Below are positions 33,897 through 45,790 of a stretch of 64,000 bases of DNA, one piece after another. The notes under the pieces are model-generated. The model was not told the DNA's origin. It did no database searches and saw only the letters and a program-made list of their open reading frames with translations. Source of the stretch: Brassica napus (Eukaryota; Streptophyta; Magnoliopsida; Brassicales; Brassicaceae). Location: contig NW_026016655.1 of assembly GCF_020379485.1 (NCBI RefSeq), forward strand, positions 350,001 to 414,000. The letters are read 5' to 3'. Position 1 is the first letter of the stretch, and the number at the start of each line of letters is the position of its first letter. A program made the position numbers and the translations under genes.

Positions 33897-35578
33897 CCGA
33901 TCCTAGATAGGATCGGCCGGACGGGCCATGGTGCGGGGAGACGCACCAGTCAGGTCATTAGACCTTGAGACAAGCGTATCATGGCCCTGAATGAAGGTTA
34001 AGGGCATCAGTCAGCTGAGACTTAACCAGGATACGATGGAAATAAGGGTAAAGGGGCTGGGTGAGTGTTTAGGCAGCTGGACGAGTGTTGGTTTGAGTTC
34101 AATCAGCTCGGTTCAGCTGGTAATCAGTTCACCATGATCTGTTCAGCTCACAGGAGCTGGTGGGGTAGCTCAATCAGCTGGGAACAGCTGGGGGTCAGCT
34201 CAATCCAGTGAACGGTGCGTTCTGGTTCGGATCAGTGTGGGCGAGTCCGGGACGGTTACTGGGCGAGCCGATGGTCCGGGTGCAGGTCGGTTCGACCAAA
34301 TGGGTCTTAGGCTTGGGATAGGGAGCGGGCAAGCTCCCAGAGTGTGAGCTGAGGCTCAGTGATCGATTTGCCAAAGGAAGAAAAGGGGAGAAACCGCCAA
34401 GGGGCGGTTATGGGACGGTTATGGGACGGTTTTGGGAAGAAAGGAAGGGATTTTGGTAACTGTTCGCCCAGGCGGTTGGGGACAGTTTAAATCGTCCTCT
34501 CTCTCTCATTTCTGATCATTCTGGTCGGTTTTTACTCATTCCACACAGAGAGAAAATTCAAGAGAGAAAGAGAGACAGAAACTTTGGATCGGCCGATTTG
34601 ATCCAAGAGATTGTTCTTGAGTGTTTCCTGGTGTGTTTGGGCGTGTGATCAAGAGGATGGATTTGAGACAGAAAGACAAGGAGAAGGCAAAGGAGAAAGA
34701 GAAGGAAGTCGCCCCTGGAGACCGAACTCCTAAGGTGAGAGGTGTGGCCAAGAGTAACCGGACAAGGCCGCGGATGATGGCCGTGTGAGCCTGGCCGGTT
34801 TGGATCGATTGGCTACTCCTTACTCTGACTTCTTCTACTCTGTTTCTTCTTATATGTTGTGCTATGGAATGTTTTATGTTGTTACAGGAAAGGATTCATT
34901 GATCCTAAGGCCTTGGCCTGATCAAATTCCATGAAAGTCCCTTGTTCTTGTGTGGGCTGTTCATGGCCGAGATCACTATGATCTGAGCCGATTCTTTTGA
35001 ATCTGTTTATGGGAATATTTTTCTTATGAATTATCATGAATTATCATGAATTTTATTTGGTATTTGGATCTCTTTTTAAGGGGTCAGATTTGACATTTTT
35101 GATGATTGTTCTTGACTAGATTGGATCCGACCATGCAATGTGATTTGATTCTTGTCTTGTAATCTAACCTTGTGATTGTGTGGTTGTTTGTGTTGGATCC
35201 AGGACCAGAAATGGACCGTGGTAAGGGAAAAGCACCATGAGGACCGCGGCCATGGGAAGATGTGTGGTGATTGGGTTGATTCTGAAAATTGTGTGATTAT
35301 TGTAGCCTATTGTGCAACTTGTGAACTTATGCGATTCTAGTATGTATTCTATTATTTAGGATGATGAATGATGTATGAACCTTGGTTAATATCTATGAAG
35401 TATCTATTTTCATTAGTTGATGCTTGATTGTTTAAGTGTGAATGTTGGAACCTCAAAACTCTGAAAAAGACTTAGAATTATTTAACACTTGAACTTGAAT
35501 ATGAAAGATGGAATTGGTTGCATTGTTTGGTGAGGCCGCGGTCTGGTTGGATTGAGGAATCCAGGATCGGGTCTCACG
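33897..35578 (+). repeat. Solo LTR (1,682 bp), chromovirus family
   Basis: It begins TGTCATGTCCCCGATCC and ends GGATCGGGTCTCACG, flanked by the 5-bp duplication CTGGC (33892-33896 and 35579-35583). The start closely matches the LTRs at 51614 and, inverted, at 40545. The end differs from the usual TTACA by two transitions. No internal region remains, so recombination between its LTRs most likely removed it. It carries clustered AGCTG motifs (34010-34200) and TCATGAATTATCATGAAT-type repeats near 35030. No gene is present in it. Confidence 0.8.
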
Positions 35579-38500
35579 CTGGCCCTTCCCGTGGACTGTT
35601 TGGGTGATTTTGGCCCATGTGGGCTGTCTGTTCAGTACACACAGGACGTCCGTGGGTGTCCGCCAGCACACAAAGGACGTCCGTGTCTGTCCGTCAGCAC
35701 ACAAAGGACGTCTGTGTGTGTCTGTCAGCACACACAGGACGTCCGTGGCTGTCCGTGAGTGTCTATGTGTGTCTGTCAGCACACACAGGACGTCCGTGGC
35801 TGTCCATCAGTACACATATCAGCACGTTGGTCCTTGGACTTAGCACGCTGACCCTTCCCGTGGACTGTTCCGGTGATTTTGGCCCACGTGGACTGTCTGT
35901 TCAGTACGCACAGGACGTTGGTGGGTGTCTGCCAGCACACACAAGACGTCCGTGGCTGTCCCCGTGTGTCTGTCTTTGTCCGTCAGCACACACAGGACGT
36001 CTGTGGCTATCCATCAGTACACATATCAGCACGTTGGTCCTTTGACCCAACACGCTGGCCCTTCCCGTGGACTGTTTGGGTGATTTTGGCCCATATGGGC
36101 TGTCTGTTCAGTACACACAGGACGTCCGTGGGTGTCCGCCAGCACACAAAGGACGTCTGTGGCTGTATGTGGCTATCCGTCAGCACACACAGGATGTCTG
36201 TGGCTGTCCGTGGCTGTCCGTGTGTGTCCGCCAGCACACATAGGACATCCGTAGCTGTCCGTGGCTGCTTGTCAGCACACACAGGACGTCCGTGTGTGTC
36301 CGTCAGCACACACAGGACGCCCGTGTGTGTACGTGTGTGTCCTTGTGTGTCCGTCAGTACACACAGGACGTCCGTGGATGTCCATCAGTACACATATCAG
36401 CAAGCTGGTCCTTGGACTCAGCACACTGGTCGTTGGACTCAGCACGCTGGCCCTTCCCGTGGAATGTTTGGGTGATTTTGGCCCACGTGGGCTGTCTGTT
36501 CAGTACACACAGGACGTCCGTGGGTGTCCACCAGCACACACAGGACATCCGTGGCTGTCTGTGGCTGTTCGTCAGCACACACAGGATGTCCGTGGCTGTC
36601 CGTGTGTGTCCGTAAGTGTCCATGCGTGTCCGTCTGTCGCTGTCCGTCAGTACACATATCAGCACGTTGGTCCTTGGACTAAGCACGCTGGCCCTTCCCG
36701 GGGACTGTTCGGGTGATTTTGGCCCACGTGGGCTGTCTGTTCAGTTCACACAGGACGTCTATCGGAGTTCGTCAGCACCCACAGGACGTCTGTGGCTGTC
36801 TGTGTGTGTCCGTGTGTGTACATCTGTGTCCGTCAGCACACACATGACTTCTGTGGCTGTCGGTCAGTACACATATCAGCACGTTGGTCCTTGGACTCAG
36901 CACGCTTGCCCTTCCCGTGGACTGTTGGGTGATTTTGGCCCACTTGGGCTGTCTGTTCAGTACACACAGGACATCTGTGGGTGTCCGCCAGCACACACAG
37001 GATGTCTATGGCTGTCCGTTGGTGTCCGTCAGCACACACAGAACGTCCGTGGCTGTCCGTGTGTGTCCATCAGCACACACATGACGCCCGTGGGTGTCCG
37101 TCAGCACACAAAGGACGTCCGTGTGTGTCTGTCAGCACACACAGGACGTCCGTGGCTGTCCGTGTGTGTCTATGTGTGTCCGTCAGCACACACAGGACGT
37201 CCGTGGCTGTCCATCAGTACACATATCAGCACGTTGGTCCTTGGACTTAGCACGCTGACCCTTCCCGTGGACTGTTCCGGTGATTTTGGCCCACGTGGAC
37301 TGTCTGTTCAGTACGCACAGGACGTCGGTGGGTGTCTGCCAGCACACACAAGACGTCCGTGGCTGTCCCCGTGTGTCTGTCTTTGTCCGTCAGCACACAC
37401 AGGACGTCTGTGGCTGTCCATCAGTACACATATCAGCACGTTGGTCCTTTGACCCAATACGCTGGCCCTTCCCGTGGACTGTTTGGGTGATTTTGGCCCA
37501 TGTGGGCTGTCTGTTCAGTACACACAGGACGTCCGTGGGTGTCCGCCAGCACACAAAGGACGTCTGTGGCTGTATGTGGCTATCCGTCAACACACACAGG
37601 ATGTCTGTGGCTGTCCCTGGCTGTCCGTGTGTGTCCGCCAGCACACATAGGACGTCCGTAGCTGTCCGTGGCTGCTTGTCAGTACACACAGGACGTCCGT
37701 GTGTGTCCGTCAGCACACACAGGACGTCCGTGTGTGTCCGTGTGTGTCTTTGTGTGTCCGTCAGTACACACAGGACGTCCGTGGATGTCCATCAGTACAC
37801 ATATCAGCAAGCTGGTCCTTGGACTCAGCACACTGGTCGTTGGACTCAGCACGCTGGCCCTTCCCGTGGACTGTTTGGGTGATTTTGGCCCACGTGGGCT
37901 GTCTGTTCAGTACATACAGAACGTCCGTGGGTGTCCACCAGCACACACAGGACATCCGTGGCTGTCTGTGGCTTTCCGTCAGCACACACATGACGTCCGT
38001 TGGTGTCCATCAGTACATATATCAGCCTGCTGGTCCTTGGACTCAGCACGCTGGCCCTTCCGTGGACTGTTCGGGTGATTTTGGCCCACGTGGGCTGTCT
38101 GTTCAGTACACACATGATGTCCGTGGGTGTCTGTTAGCACACACAGGACGTACGTGTGTGTCCATCAGCACACACAGGACGTTTGTGGCTGTCCGTGTCT
38201 GTCCGTCAGCACACACAGGACGTCTGTGGCTGTCCATTAGTAGACATATCAGCACGCTGGTCCTTGGTCTCAGCACGCTGGTCCTTGGTCTCAGCACGCT
38301 GGCCCTTCCCGTGGACAGTCTGGGTTATTTTGGCCCACGTGGGCTGTCTGTTCAGTACACACAGGACGTCCGTGGGTGTCCGCCAGCACACACATGACGT
38401 CCGTGGCTGTCTGAGGTTGTTCGTCAGCACACACAGGATGTCCGTGGCTGTCCGTGTGTGTCCGTAAGTGTCCGTGTATGTCCGTCTGTCGCTGTCCGTC

Positions 38501-38617
38501 AGTACACATATCAGCACGCTGGTCCTTGGACTCAACATGCTGGCCCTTCCCGTGGACAATTCGGGTGATTTTGGCCCATGTGGGCTCTCTGTTCAGTACA
38601 CACGGGACGTCCGTGGG
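35579..38617. repeat. Satellite array, block 2 (3.0 kb)
   Basis: Same head and 31-bp units as block 1, continuing it across the solo LTR. It includes a shortened higher-order unit (1,407 bp between the equivalent heads at about 35873 and 37280). It ends with the duplicated target GTGGG at 38613-38617 before the chromovirus. Confidence 0.9.
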
Positions 38618-40545
38618 TGTAAGACCCGAACCTGACCCTTAGGTCCCACTAGGTCCGTGCCTTACCTAAACCATGTTTCTAAGTTCCATCAGTTTTAAAG
38701 TTCCATATTCACTAAGTCATTTTCGAAATCTTGAGGTTCATTCAATCAATGCACGACCAGATAGACAAGAGAAAACATTCATTGTATAAATATAAACATG
38801 TGATCCATACAATCAGTCAGTTGCACAATAGGCTAAGTCATAAGTCATAATACAATACTATCCCATAACCCACACATCCATCCACAGCTAAGTCCTCACG
38901 GTTCCTTGGCCTTGCCACGGTCCTGGTCCGATCCTGAAACCACAACACACACACAACACAACAACATAAGTACATAACAAACCGATACCCTAGTAAGCTC
39001 ATCTAACATTGCATGGTTTGGTTCCCTTAAACTAAGTTCTCTAAGCTAACCGATCAGTCAACAAAGCACTCGGCCATACTCAGGACATCAACTAAGACAT
39101 CCCAAACAACCATTTAACACACGGCCAGACTGATCCAATGTGATCTAACCCATCAATCACACTGAACCACAAACGACCAAGGCTAAATCCCATTTCTGGC
39201 CATTTTTAATACATCTCCAAAAACTAAATAAAATTCATGACAATTACTGATAATTCCCAACTAAGAAGAATCCACAATCAGATTAGACAGAACCGGCCTC
39301 CTTCACCTAGAACTCGGCCAAATTCCACTAAACCGGCCATAACTGACCACCATCAAATCGGACTGATAAATCCAATTAGAAACCATGATAATTCATGATA
39401 AATCATCACTAAGAACAATCCATGGTCGGATCCCAATAATCCCTTCAGGAACTATGAGATCTCAACACACCAGCCCAACCAAGGCCATGGAGGGTTTCTG
39501 GGTACCGACCAAGACCATGGCTCAGTCAGAACGTGTCTGAATCATCCAACACATTCAGAACATAGAAGAGATGAAGTAGAATAGTAAGGGAAAAGGAAGA
39601 GATGGGTCTGGTCCAACCAATCCGACCACAGCCTACACGGAATTCCACCGCGGCCATGGTAGGATGGTTCGGTCCATCCCACTCACCTTGGGCGTGCGCT
39701 CAGGAGTGCTCAAGCCCTTCTCCAGATCCTTCTCCTTGCCTCTGGTTGCCATCACCAAATGCTCTCCTCTTCCCACAGACCAACTTCTGGTCGGAGTCCG
39801 ATCACCACCACCCACAGTCTCGGTTTGGCCGGCCTTCTTCTCTCTTTCTCTCTTTCTTTCTGTCACGATTTTGGCAGAGTTTTCCCTAAGGAATTTGATG
39901 CCATTTTCGACACCCAAGTGTCTGTATTTATAGAGAAAGGTCGGCCAATAACTGCCTGGGCGGACAGTTGCAACCGGTTGGAAGGGAAAAGACACAAACT
40001 GCCCAATTCCCACCTTTTCGCCCATCAACCGTCCAACTGCTCCCTTTGGCGTGTGGGCTGTCTGGAAATAGGCCCAATGCCTCAATCTGCATCCCAAGTA
40101 CATCCACCAAGACCCACGGACCCAATAAAGACCCATAGGCCCTTAGTGGTTCAGCCACCACCCAGCCGGACCCTTGACCGCCCATGGACCGGCAACACTG
40201 GCCCGGACCATAACACTCCACCCAGCTGAGTTGAGCTGAGTGCCAGCTTCCCCAGCTGAGGGAGCTAGTGATCCAGCTACTGGAGCTGACCCAAGCTAGT
40301 GTGAGCTACACTAAGCTTGTCCTAGCTGACTGAGCTGCTTCCCATCATCGTCCAGCTGCCTTAGAACTCATCCAGCTCTTATTTCCTTGTCTCCATCCGA
40401 TTCTGGTCAAGTCTCAGCATACTGATGCACTTAACCATCCATTCCAGCCATGATACGCTTGTCTTTAGGTCTTACGACCTGACTAGCACGTCTCCCCGTA
40501 CCATGGCTGTGCCCGAAGGCTCTATCTAGAATCAGGGACATGACA
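38618..40545 (-). repeat. 3' LTR of the chromovirus
   Basis: On the minus strand it starts TGTCATGTCCCTG and ends GGGTCTTACA. It has a TATA-like element at 39925-39932 (minus), AGCTG clusters at 40210-40395, and the last 24 nt of the pol frame. I noticed only one difference from the 5' LTR (40307 A versus 47480 G). Short ORFs inside it are repeated exactly in the other LTR and are not genes. Confidence 0.9.
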
Positions 40546-43500
40546 AGTCTCCCCCACTTGAGATGGATTCGTCCTCGAATCCAAGTCTAGACTTGTCTCC
40601 ATCATAAACTGACCATACCACTCTGGATAGTCAGCTTTCATTCTCATCTCGGTTTCCCAAGTGACTTGTTCTTGCCCACTGCATTCCCACACGACTTTGA
40701 CCATTTGAATGGTCTTGTTCCTCATTGCTTTTTCCATCCTGTCTACAATCCGAACCGGCCTTGTCTCCAAGGTGAGGTTCGTGCCTAGATCAGATGGAAT
40801 TTCCGGTATCACAATGTCTTGATCTGAAAGACATTTTCTCAATTGAGACACATGGAATACATTATGAAATGCTTCCATCTCAGTTGGTAGGTTAAGCTTG
40901 TAAGCCACCGAACCAACTCTCTCAATGATCCGGAATGGACCCAAGTACCTTGGATCCAACTTCCCTCGGCCAGAAACCCTTTTCCGACCTCTGAAAGTAA
41001 TCATCTTGAGGTAGACCATGTCGTCCACCTCAAACTCAACATGTTTCCTTCTCTTATCCGCATAAGACTTGTGACGGTCCTGTGCCTCCTTCATCTTGTC
41101 ACGGATGAACTTAATCTTCTCCGTGGTCTCCTCCACTATCTCAGGTCCTATCATGCTGCGCTCCCCCACTTGGGTCCAGCATAATGGTGTCCTGCAGGGC
41201 CGTCCGTACAAAGCTTCGTAGGGCGACATCCCAATACTGGTATGGAAGCTGTTGTTGTAAGCAAACTCTACCAATGGCAAGTGTCTTTCCCAGGAATTTC
41301 CCCAGTCCAAGACACAAGCCCTTAACATGTCTTCCAACGTCTGGATGGTTCTTTCAGACTGACCATCCGTTTGGGGGTGATAGGCTGTGCTCATGTGCAC
41401 TCTTGTTCCCAAGGCCTTTTGGAAAGCCTTCCAGAAATAAGAAGTGAACCGAGGGTCCCTATCCGACACAATACTGGCTGGTACACCATGCAGGCGTACC
41501 ACCTGATCCATGTAAATCTGTACCAAGGGCTCCACACCATCAGTCTTCTTGATTGGTATGAACAGAGCTGACTTGGTCAGACGATCCACCACTACCCAAA
41601 CCGAATCCTTTCTATTCCTGGTCATGGGAAAACCTGACACAAAGTCCATGGTGATGTGATCCCACTTCCATTCTGGAATAGGTAGATTCTGGAGTAATCC
41701 ACTGGGTACTTGGTGCTCAGCCTTGACGAGTTGGCAAGTAGGACACTTAGCCACCCACTCGGCCACATCCGTCTTCATACGGATCCAATGATAGTACCTC
41801 TTGATATCCTTGTACATCTTGTTCAGTCCCGGGTGCACAGAGAACTTAGACTTATGAGACTGACTCATAATCTCTTCCTTTAGTTCCCTTACATTCGGAA
41901 CACTGATCCTCCCATGGACCAAAATCGTACCATCACTCGCAACCTGGTACTCGGTTTTATCATTCAGAGCAACCTTCTGGAGGTTCTCATCCAAGCTTTG
42001 TGCTTGCCTGATCCTGGTAAGGAGATCAGCCTGGTTCACTGCTTCTAAACCCAACGGCTCGTCCTCGCTGGCCAGTGTGTTTAAATGCAATGTCCTAACC
42101 ATCCCTTCCAGCACCTCTGCTTCCCTCTCGGCTGATACCTCAGCTCTCCTACGGCTTAAGGCATCGGCCACTAGGTTTGCTTTACCTGGATGGTAAGCAA
42201 TATCCAGATCATAATCGGCCACGAACTCCATCCATCTCCTTTGCCTCAAATTCAACTCAGGTTGAGTGAATATATACTTGAGACTCTTGTGGTCGGTCAA
42301 AATCTGAACCTTGGCACCATACAAGTATGATCGCCATATCTTGAGGGCGAACACCACTGCGGCCATCTCAAGGTCGTGGGTTGGATAGTTCCCCTCATGC
42401 TTCCTCAACTGCCTAGAGGCATAAGCGATGACCTTCCCATGTTGGGTTAATACACATCCTAATCCGGTTATGGAGGCGTCTGTGTAAACCACATATGGTT
42501 GGTCTGCCTCTGGCAACACCAATACCGGTGCACTTGTCAACATGTGCTTAAGTGCAGAGAAACATTCCTCACATTTCTCAGACCATACAAACCTCACGTC
42601 TTTCCCAGTCAGTTGTGTCATAGGTTGAGCCAAGCTGGCAAACCCCTTGACAAACTTCCTGTAATAACCGGCCAGACCTAGAAAGCTCCTGACTTCAGTT
42701 GCACTCTTAGGTCTAGGCCATTCTTGTATGGCCTTAATCTTTTCCGGGTCCACGGAGACACCTTGGTCGGATACAATGTGACCCAGGAACCCAACACTTC
42801 TTTGCCAAAAACTGCACTTGCTCAATTTGGCATAGAGCTGTTGTTCCCTCAATCGTCCCAACACTGCTCTTAGATGTCTCTCATGATCCTCTTTGGTCTT
42901 GGAGTAGACCAAGATATCATCAATGAAGATGATTACAAACTCATCCAGGAAATCCCTGAATATGCTGTTCATCATCTTCATGAAAGCTGCTGGTGCATTG
43001 GTTAATCCAAATGGCATGACCACAAACTCATAGTGGCCATACCTGGTTCGGAAGGCTGTCTTCCTTACATCATTTGGTTCAATGGGAATCTGATGATACC
43101 CTGAAGCCAAATCGATTTTAGAAAACCATTTTGCACCCTTGAGCTGATCCAACAACTCATCTATCCGAGGCAATGGGTACTTGTTCTTCACAGTCACCCG
43201 GTTTAACCCTCGATAGTCAATACACAATCTGAAGCTACCATCCTTCTTCTTCACAAAGAGGACTGGTGCTCCCCAGGGTGACACACTAGGCCGTATGAAA
43301 CCCTTATCCAGCAACTCTTCAAGTTGCTTCTTAAGCTCGGCCATCTCGGCAGGAGCCATTCTGTAGGGACTTTTGGATAATGGGGCCGTCCCTGGTTCGA
43401 GTTCTATTATGAATGGATCCAACCTATCAGGGGGAATGCCCTGTAGCGCCCTAAACACATCCTGGAACTCACCAACCAGCGGTATTCCCTCCGGGTCACC

Positions 43501-43950
43501 ACCCCCTACGACCTCCTTAGTGGCGATTGTGGCCAGATAAGCCTCACAACCCTTCCTCAGCATCCTCTCAACATGGATAGCTGACACCACCAAGCATCCA
43601 GAGATCGGACGTATACCTTGGAACCTGATCGGAGCCCCACACCCACTCTCAAAAAGCACACGCCCCCGGTGACAGTCAAGAGTGGCCCGATACTTTCCAA
43701 GCCAGTCCATACCCAAGATCACCTCGTGATTCTTTAGGTGGACTACCACAAGATCCACAGGCATGACCCTGTCCTGGATCATTACTGGGACGTCCTGAAT
43801 CACCCCTAGCGAATGCATCACTTGCCCACCGGCCGCATTCACTACCCCAGGACAATCCCCCGTTCCCAACTGGAACAACCCCTTTCCGAGCATCCCTGGA
43901 CTCACAAAACTATGTGTAGCTCCAGTATCGAAAAGTACATGTGTTTCCAC
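40522..43950 (-). CDS. pol: Pol polyprotein: protease, RT, RNase H, integrase, chromodomain
   Basis: The 1,142-residue frame is intact. Protease active site is D8-T9-G10. RT spans about 195-390 with LCIDYRGLN and the catalytic F-I-D-D at 342-345; D280 is the first RT acid. RNase H is about 480-600 with acids near D491, E528, D553 and D596. Integrase has H706, H721, C736, C739 as zinc-binding HHCC, and the catalytic triad D769, D830, E866 with 35 residues between the last two. A GPY/F segment ([11 protein letters not shown]) is near 998-1008 and a chromodomain-like tail at about 1064-1116. Together these copy element RNA into DNA and insert it. The first ATG at 43950 lies only seven codons before the protease site; the frame is open upstream to a TAG at about 43986, so translation probably enters from gag. 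The frame ends inside the 3' LTR. Confidence 0.93.
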   Translation of the reverse strand: METHVLFDTGATHSFVSPGMLGKGLFQLGTGDCPGVVNAAGGQVMHSLGVIQDVPVMIQDRVMPVDLVVVHLKNHEVILGMDWLGKYRATLDCHRGRVLFESGCGAPIRFQGIRPISGCLVVSAIHVERMLRKGCEAYLATIATKEVVGGGDPEGIPLVGEFQDVFRALQGIPPDRLDPFIIELEPGTAPLSKSPYRMAPAEMAELKKQLEELLDKGFIRPSVSPWGAPVLFVKKKDGSFRLCIDYRGLNRVTVKNKYPLPRIDELLDQLKGAKWFSKIDLASGYHQIPIEPNDVRKTAFRTRYGHYEFVVMPFGLTNAPAAFMKMMNSIFRDFLDEFVIIFIDDILVYSKTKEDHERHLRAVLGRLREQQLYAKLSKCSFWQRSVGFLGHIVSDQGVSVDPEKIKAIQEWPRPKSATEVRSFLGLAGYYRKFVKGFASLAQPMTQLTGKDVRFVWSEKCEECFSALKHMLTSAPVLVLPEADQPYVVYTDASITGLGCVLTQHGKVIAYASRQLRKHEGNYPTHDLEMAAVVFALKIWRSYLYGAKVQILTDHKSLKYIFTQPELNLRQRRWMEFVADYDLDIAYHPGKANLVADALSRRRAEVSAEREAEVLEGMVRTLHLNTLASEDEPLGLEAVNQADLLTRIRQAQSLDENLQKVALNDKTEYQVASDGTILVHGRISVPNVRELKEEIMSQSHKSKFSVHPGLNKMYKDIKRYYHWIRMKTDVAEWVAKCPTCQLVKAEHQVPSGLLQNLPIPEWKWDHITMDFVSGFPMTRNRKDSVWVVVDRLTKSALFIPIKKTDGVEPLVQIYMDQVVRLHGVPASIVSDRDPRFTSYFWKAFQKALGTRVHMSTAYHPQTDGQSERTIQTLEDMLRACVLDWGNSWERHLPLVEFAYNNSFHTSIGMSPYEALYGRPCRTPLCWTQVGERSMIGPEIVEETTEKIKFIRDKMKEAQDRHKSYADKRRKHVEFEVDDMVYLKMITFRGRKRVSGRGKLDPRYLGPFRIIERVGSVAYKLNLPTEMEAFHNVFHVSQLRKCLSDQDIVIPEIPSDLGTNLTLETRPVRIVDRMEKAMRNKTIQMVKVVWECSGQEQVTWETEMRMKADYPEWYGQFMMETSLDLDSRTNPSQVGETCHVPDSR
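40546..40559 (-). other. Polypurine tract of the chromovirus
   Basis: The minus strand reads AAGTGGGGGAGACT just before the 3' LTR start TGTCATG. The same tract precedes the LTR at 56538. Confidence 0.85.
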
Positions 43951-45628
43951 ACCACCAATACTTAGGGTCCCTACACATGACCCAAACTAAGTATCTAACC
44001 GTCCTAGGTTCCATACCATGCAATTCTACTGAATTGGAAAGAATAAGATCAGACACATTACCAGTGATCGCGAGGAATGGTCCAGCCTTGTCCTCATCCT
44101 TGGACAGCTCATAGACGCGGGGTGCAGAGGTCTGACCGCGGTTCTGGTCTGGCTTGTTGCCCTCACCACGGCCCTTGCTCGACCCGGCTGCTAACTTGGG
44201 ACAATCCTTACGGAGATGTCCCTTCTTTCCACAGTAGTGGCAAGTCCTGGTATCACCACCAGCTCCTTGCTCCTGTCTAGGACAGTCCCGAGCTGAGTGA
44301 TCCATCTTACCACATCGAAGACAAGCTCCCATTGCTCTCCAACATTCACCTCCATGGTGTCGGCCACACTTGGGACACACAGGCCTACCACTTGAGGTTT
44401 TACCCTCTTCAGCCTGGTCCCTTTTCCTCTTCCGGTCACCACTCTGGCTTGAAGCCACCACCACACTTTTGACCTTCTGCTTATGCTCATCCGCAAGGTT
44501 GACCTCAAGCAAGGCCATCCTCTCAACCAGCTCAGACACAGTGGAGAAGGTACGGACTGAGCAATAGGTCCGGAGTTCAGCCCTAAGGCCTCTGATGAAC
44601 CGGCGAACCTGAACTGCCTCGTCCTCCAACTCCTTACCCACATAGCGCCTGAGTCGGTTGAACTCTTCTTCGTACTCACGTACCGTCCTGCGTCCCTGAA
44701 CCAAGTCCAGGAACTTAGCTTCCAAACGGTCCCATGCCTCAGCTGGGAAGTACTTGTGGTTGAACTCAACCTCAAAGTCCTCAAAGCGCTCTATGGTACC
44801 ATTGGTGCGCTTGTCAAGAGCCAACCACCAGTTGTGGGCATCTCCCTCCAAGAAGTGAACCGCAATGTCCTTCTGGTAGTCCTCTGGGCAGCGGCTTGAG
44901 CTGAAGTTACGAGCCAACCTGCTCCTCCACTCATCCGCCTCAAGAGGGTCAACACTTCCAGCAAAGTGTTTAGTGCCCATACGAGTGATGTGCTCCAGCA
45001 CCTTCAAGTAATCCACCTTCCTGGTCGCCCTAGCTGGGGGGTCAATCTCAATCACCTCAGCTTCCTGTTCCCCATGAACCGGAGCTGCTCCACCAGCTAC
45101 CGGAGCTGCTGCTGCTCGGCCAGCCTGCTGGTTCCTTATAGGAATAGCAGTATGAGTCGGTATGTCCTGACCCAAAGGTGTAAACGCCTGAGTCAAAGCC
45201 AACATTTGAGTACTCATAGCTCTCATGACCTCCAGAACCTCATGCATGGATGGTTCCGCAGCCTGGTTCACCGGACCAGCTGCCCTGCCGTCCGCAGCCC
45301 CATTACGGTCACCAAGACGGCCAGTCTGTGAAGATTCGCCTTCACCTTCCAGCCCATCCTGTTGCTGCCGTCCATTCCCATCAGCTCCATTAGCTCCATC
45401 AGCTCGTTCTGGCTCATGTTCCAGCTGGAACTCAGCTCCATCCACACGAACCTCAGTAGGGTTGAGCTGAACCGAAGGCAATCCAGTCCCAACATTAACC
45501 CCATCCGCTTGGATTGGCAATGTTGCGGCCAGATTCACATCATCTGCACCCACTGGACCGGATGCCCCAGCTCCATCCTTACCCTTCCGAGATCTGGACT
45601 TGCTTTTTCCACCCTTGGGATTCAACAC
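43910..45628 (-). CDS. gag: Gag polyprotein of the chromovirus
   Basis: The 572-residue frame starts [16 protein letters not shown] at 45628, about 150 nt inside the primer site. A hydrophilic Asp/Gly/Ala-rich N-part (to about 200) is followed by a Retrotrans_gag-type capsid segment ([15 protein letters not shown], later [14 protein letters not shown]), a basic cluster RKRKRDQ, a degenerate knuckle ([12 protein letters not shown]) and two good CCHC knuckles ([14 protein letters not shown] and [14 protein letters not shown]). Gag binds and packages element RNA. The final 35 or so residues overlap pol, which lies in the +1 frame, and look like out-of-frame translation. How pol is expressed from this gene is unclear. 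Confidence 0.93.
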   Translation of the reverse strand: MLNPKGGKSKSRSRKGKDGAGASGPVGADDVNLAATLPIQADGVNVGTGLPSVQLNPTEVRVDGAEFQLEHEPERADGANGADGNGRQQQDGLEGEGESSQTGRLGDRNGAADGRAAGPVNQAAEPSMHEVLEVMRAMSTQMLALTQAFTPLGQDIPTHTAIPIRNQQAGRAAAAPVAGGAAPVHGEQEAEVIEIDPPARATRKVDYLKVLEHITRMGTKHFAGSVDPLEADEWRSRLARNFSSSRCPEDYQKDIAVHFLEGDAHNWWLALDKRTNGTIERFEDFEVEFNHKYFPAEAWDRLEAKFLDLVQGRRTVREYEEEFNRLRRYVGKELEDEAVQVRRFIRGLRAELRTYCSVRTFSTVSELVERMALLEVNLADEHKQKVKSVVVASSQSGDRKRKRDQAEEGKTSSGRPVCPKCGRHHGGECWRAMGACLRCGKMDHSARDCPRQEQGAGGDTRTCHYCGKKGHLRKDCPKLAAGSSKGRGEGNKPDQNRGQTSAPRVYELSKDEDKAGPFLAITGNVSDLILSNSVELHGMEPRTVRYLVWVMCRDPKYWWCGNTCTFRYWSYT

Positions 45629-45775
45629 ATGTAAACAATCATGTCAGCTCACATGATATAACAAAATAAATCACAACAATCCCTAAGGCTAAGCAAAACG
45701 ACCAGACCTTACCATGAGAACCAGCCGGATGTGTGGTGACTAACCCAAACCCAAACAAATCCTAGAATCAACTCC

Positions 45776-45787
45776 GCTCTGATACCA
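45776..45787 (-). other. Primer binding site of the chromovirus (initiator tRNA-Met type)
   Basis: The minus strand reads TGGTATCAGAGC three bases inside the 5' LTR end, complementary to the 3' end of plant initiator tRNA-Met. Confidence 0.9.
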
Positions 45788-45790
45788 ACT

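Noticed and set aside
39602..40229. ORFs of 89-167 codons inside the chromovirus LTRs (also at 46775-47402)
   Set aside because: They are exact copies in both LTRs, overlap in opposite strands and match no known domain.
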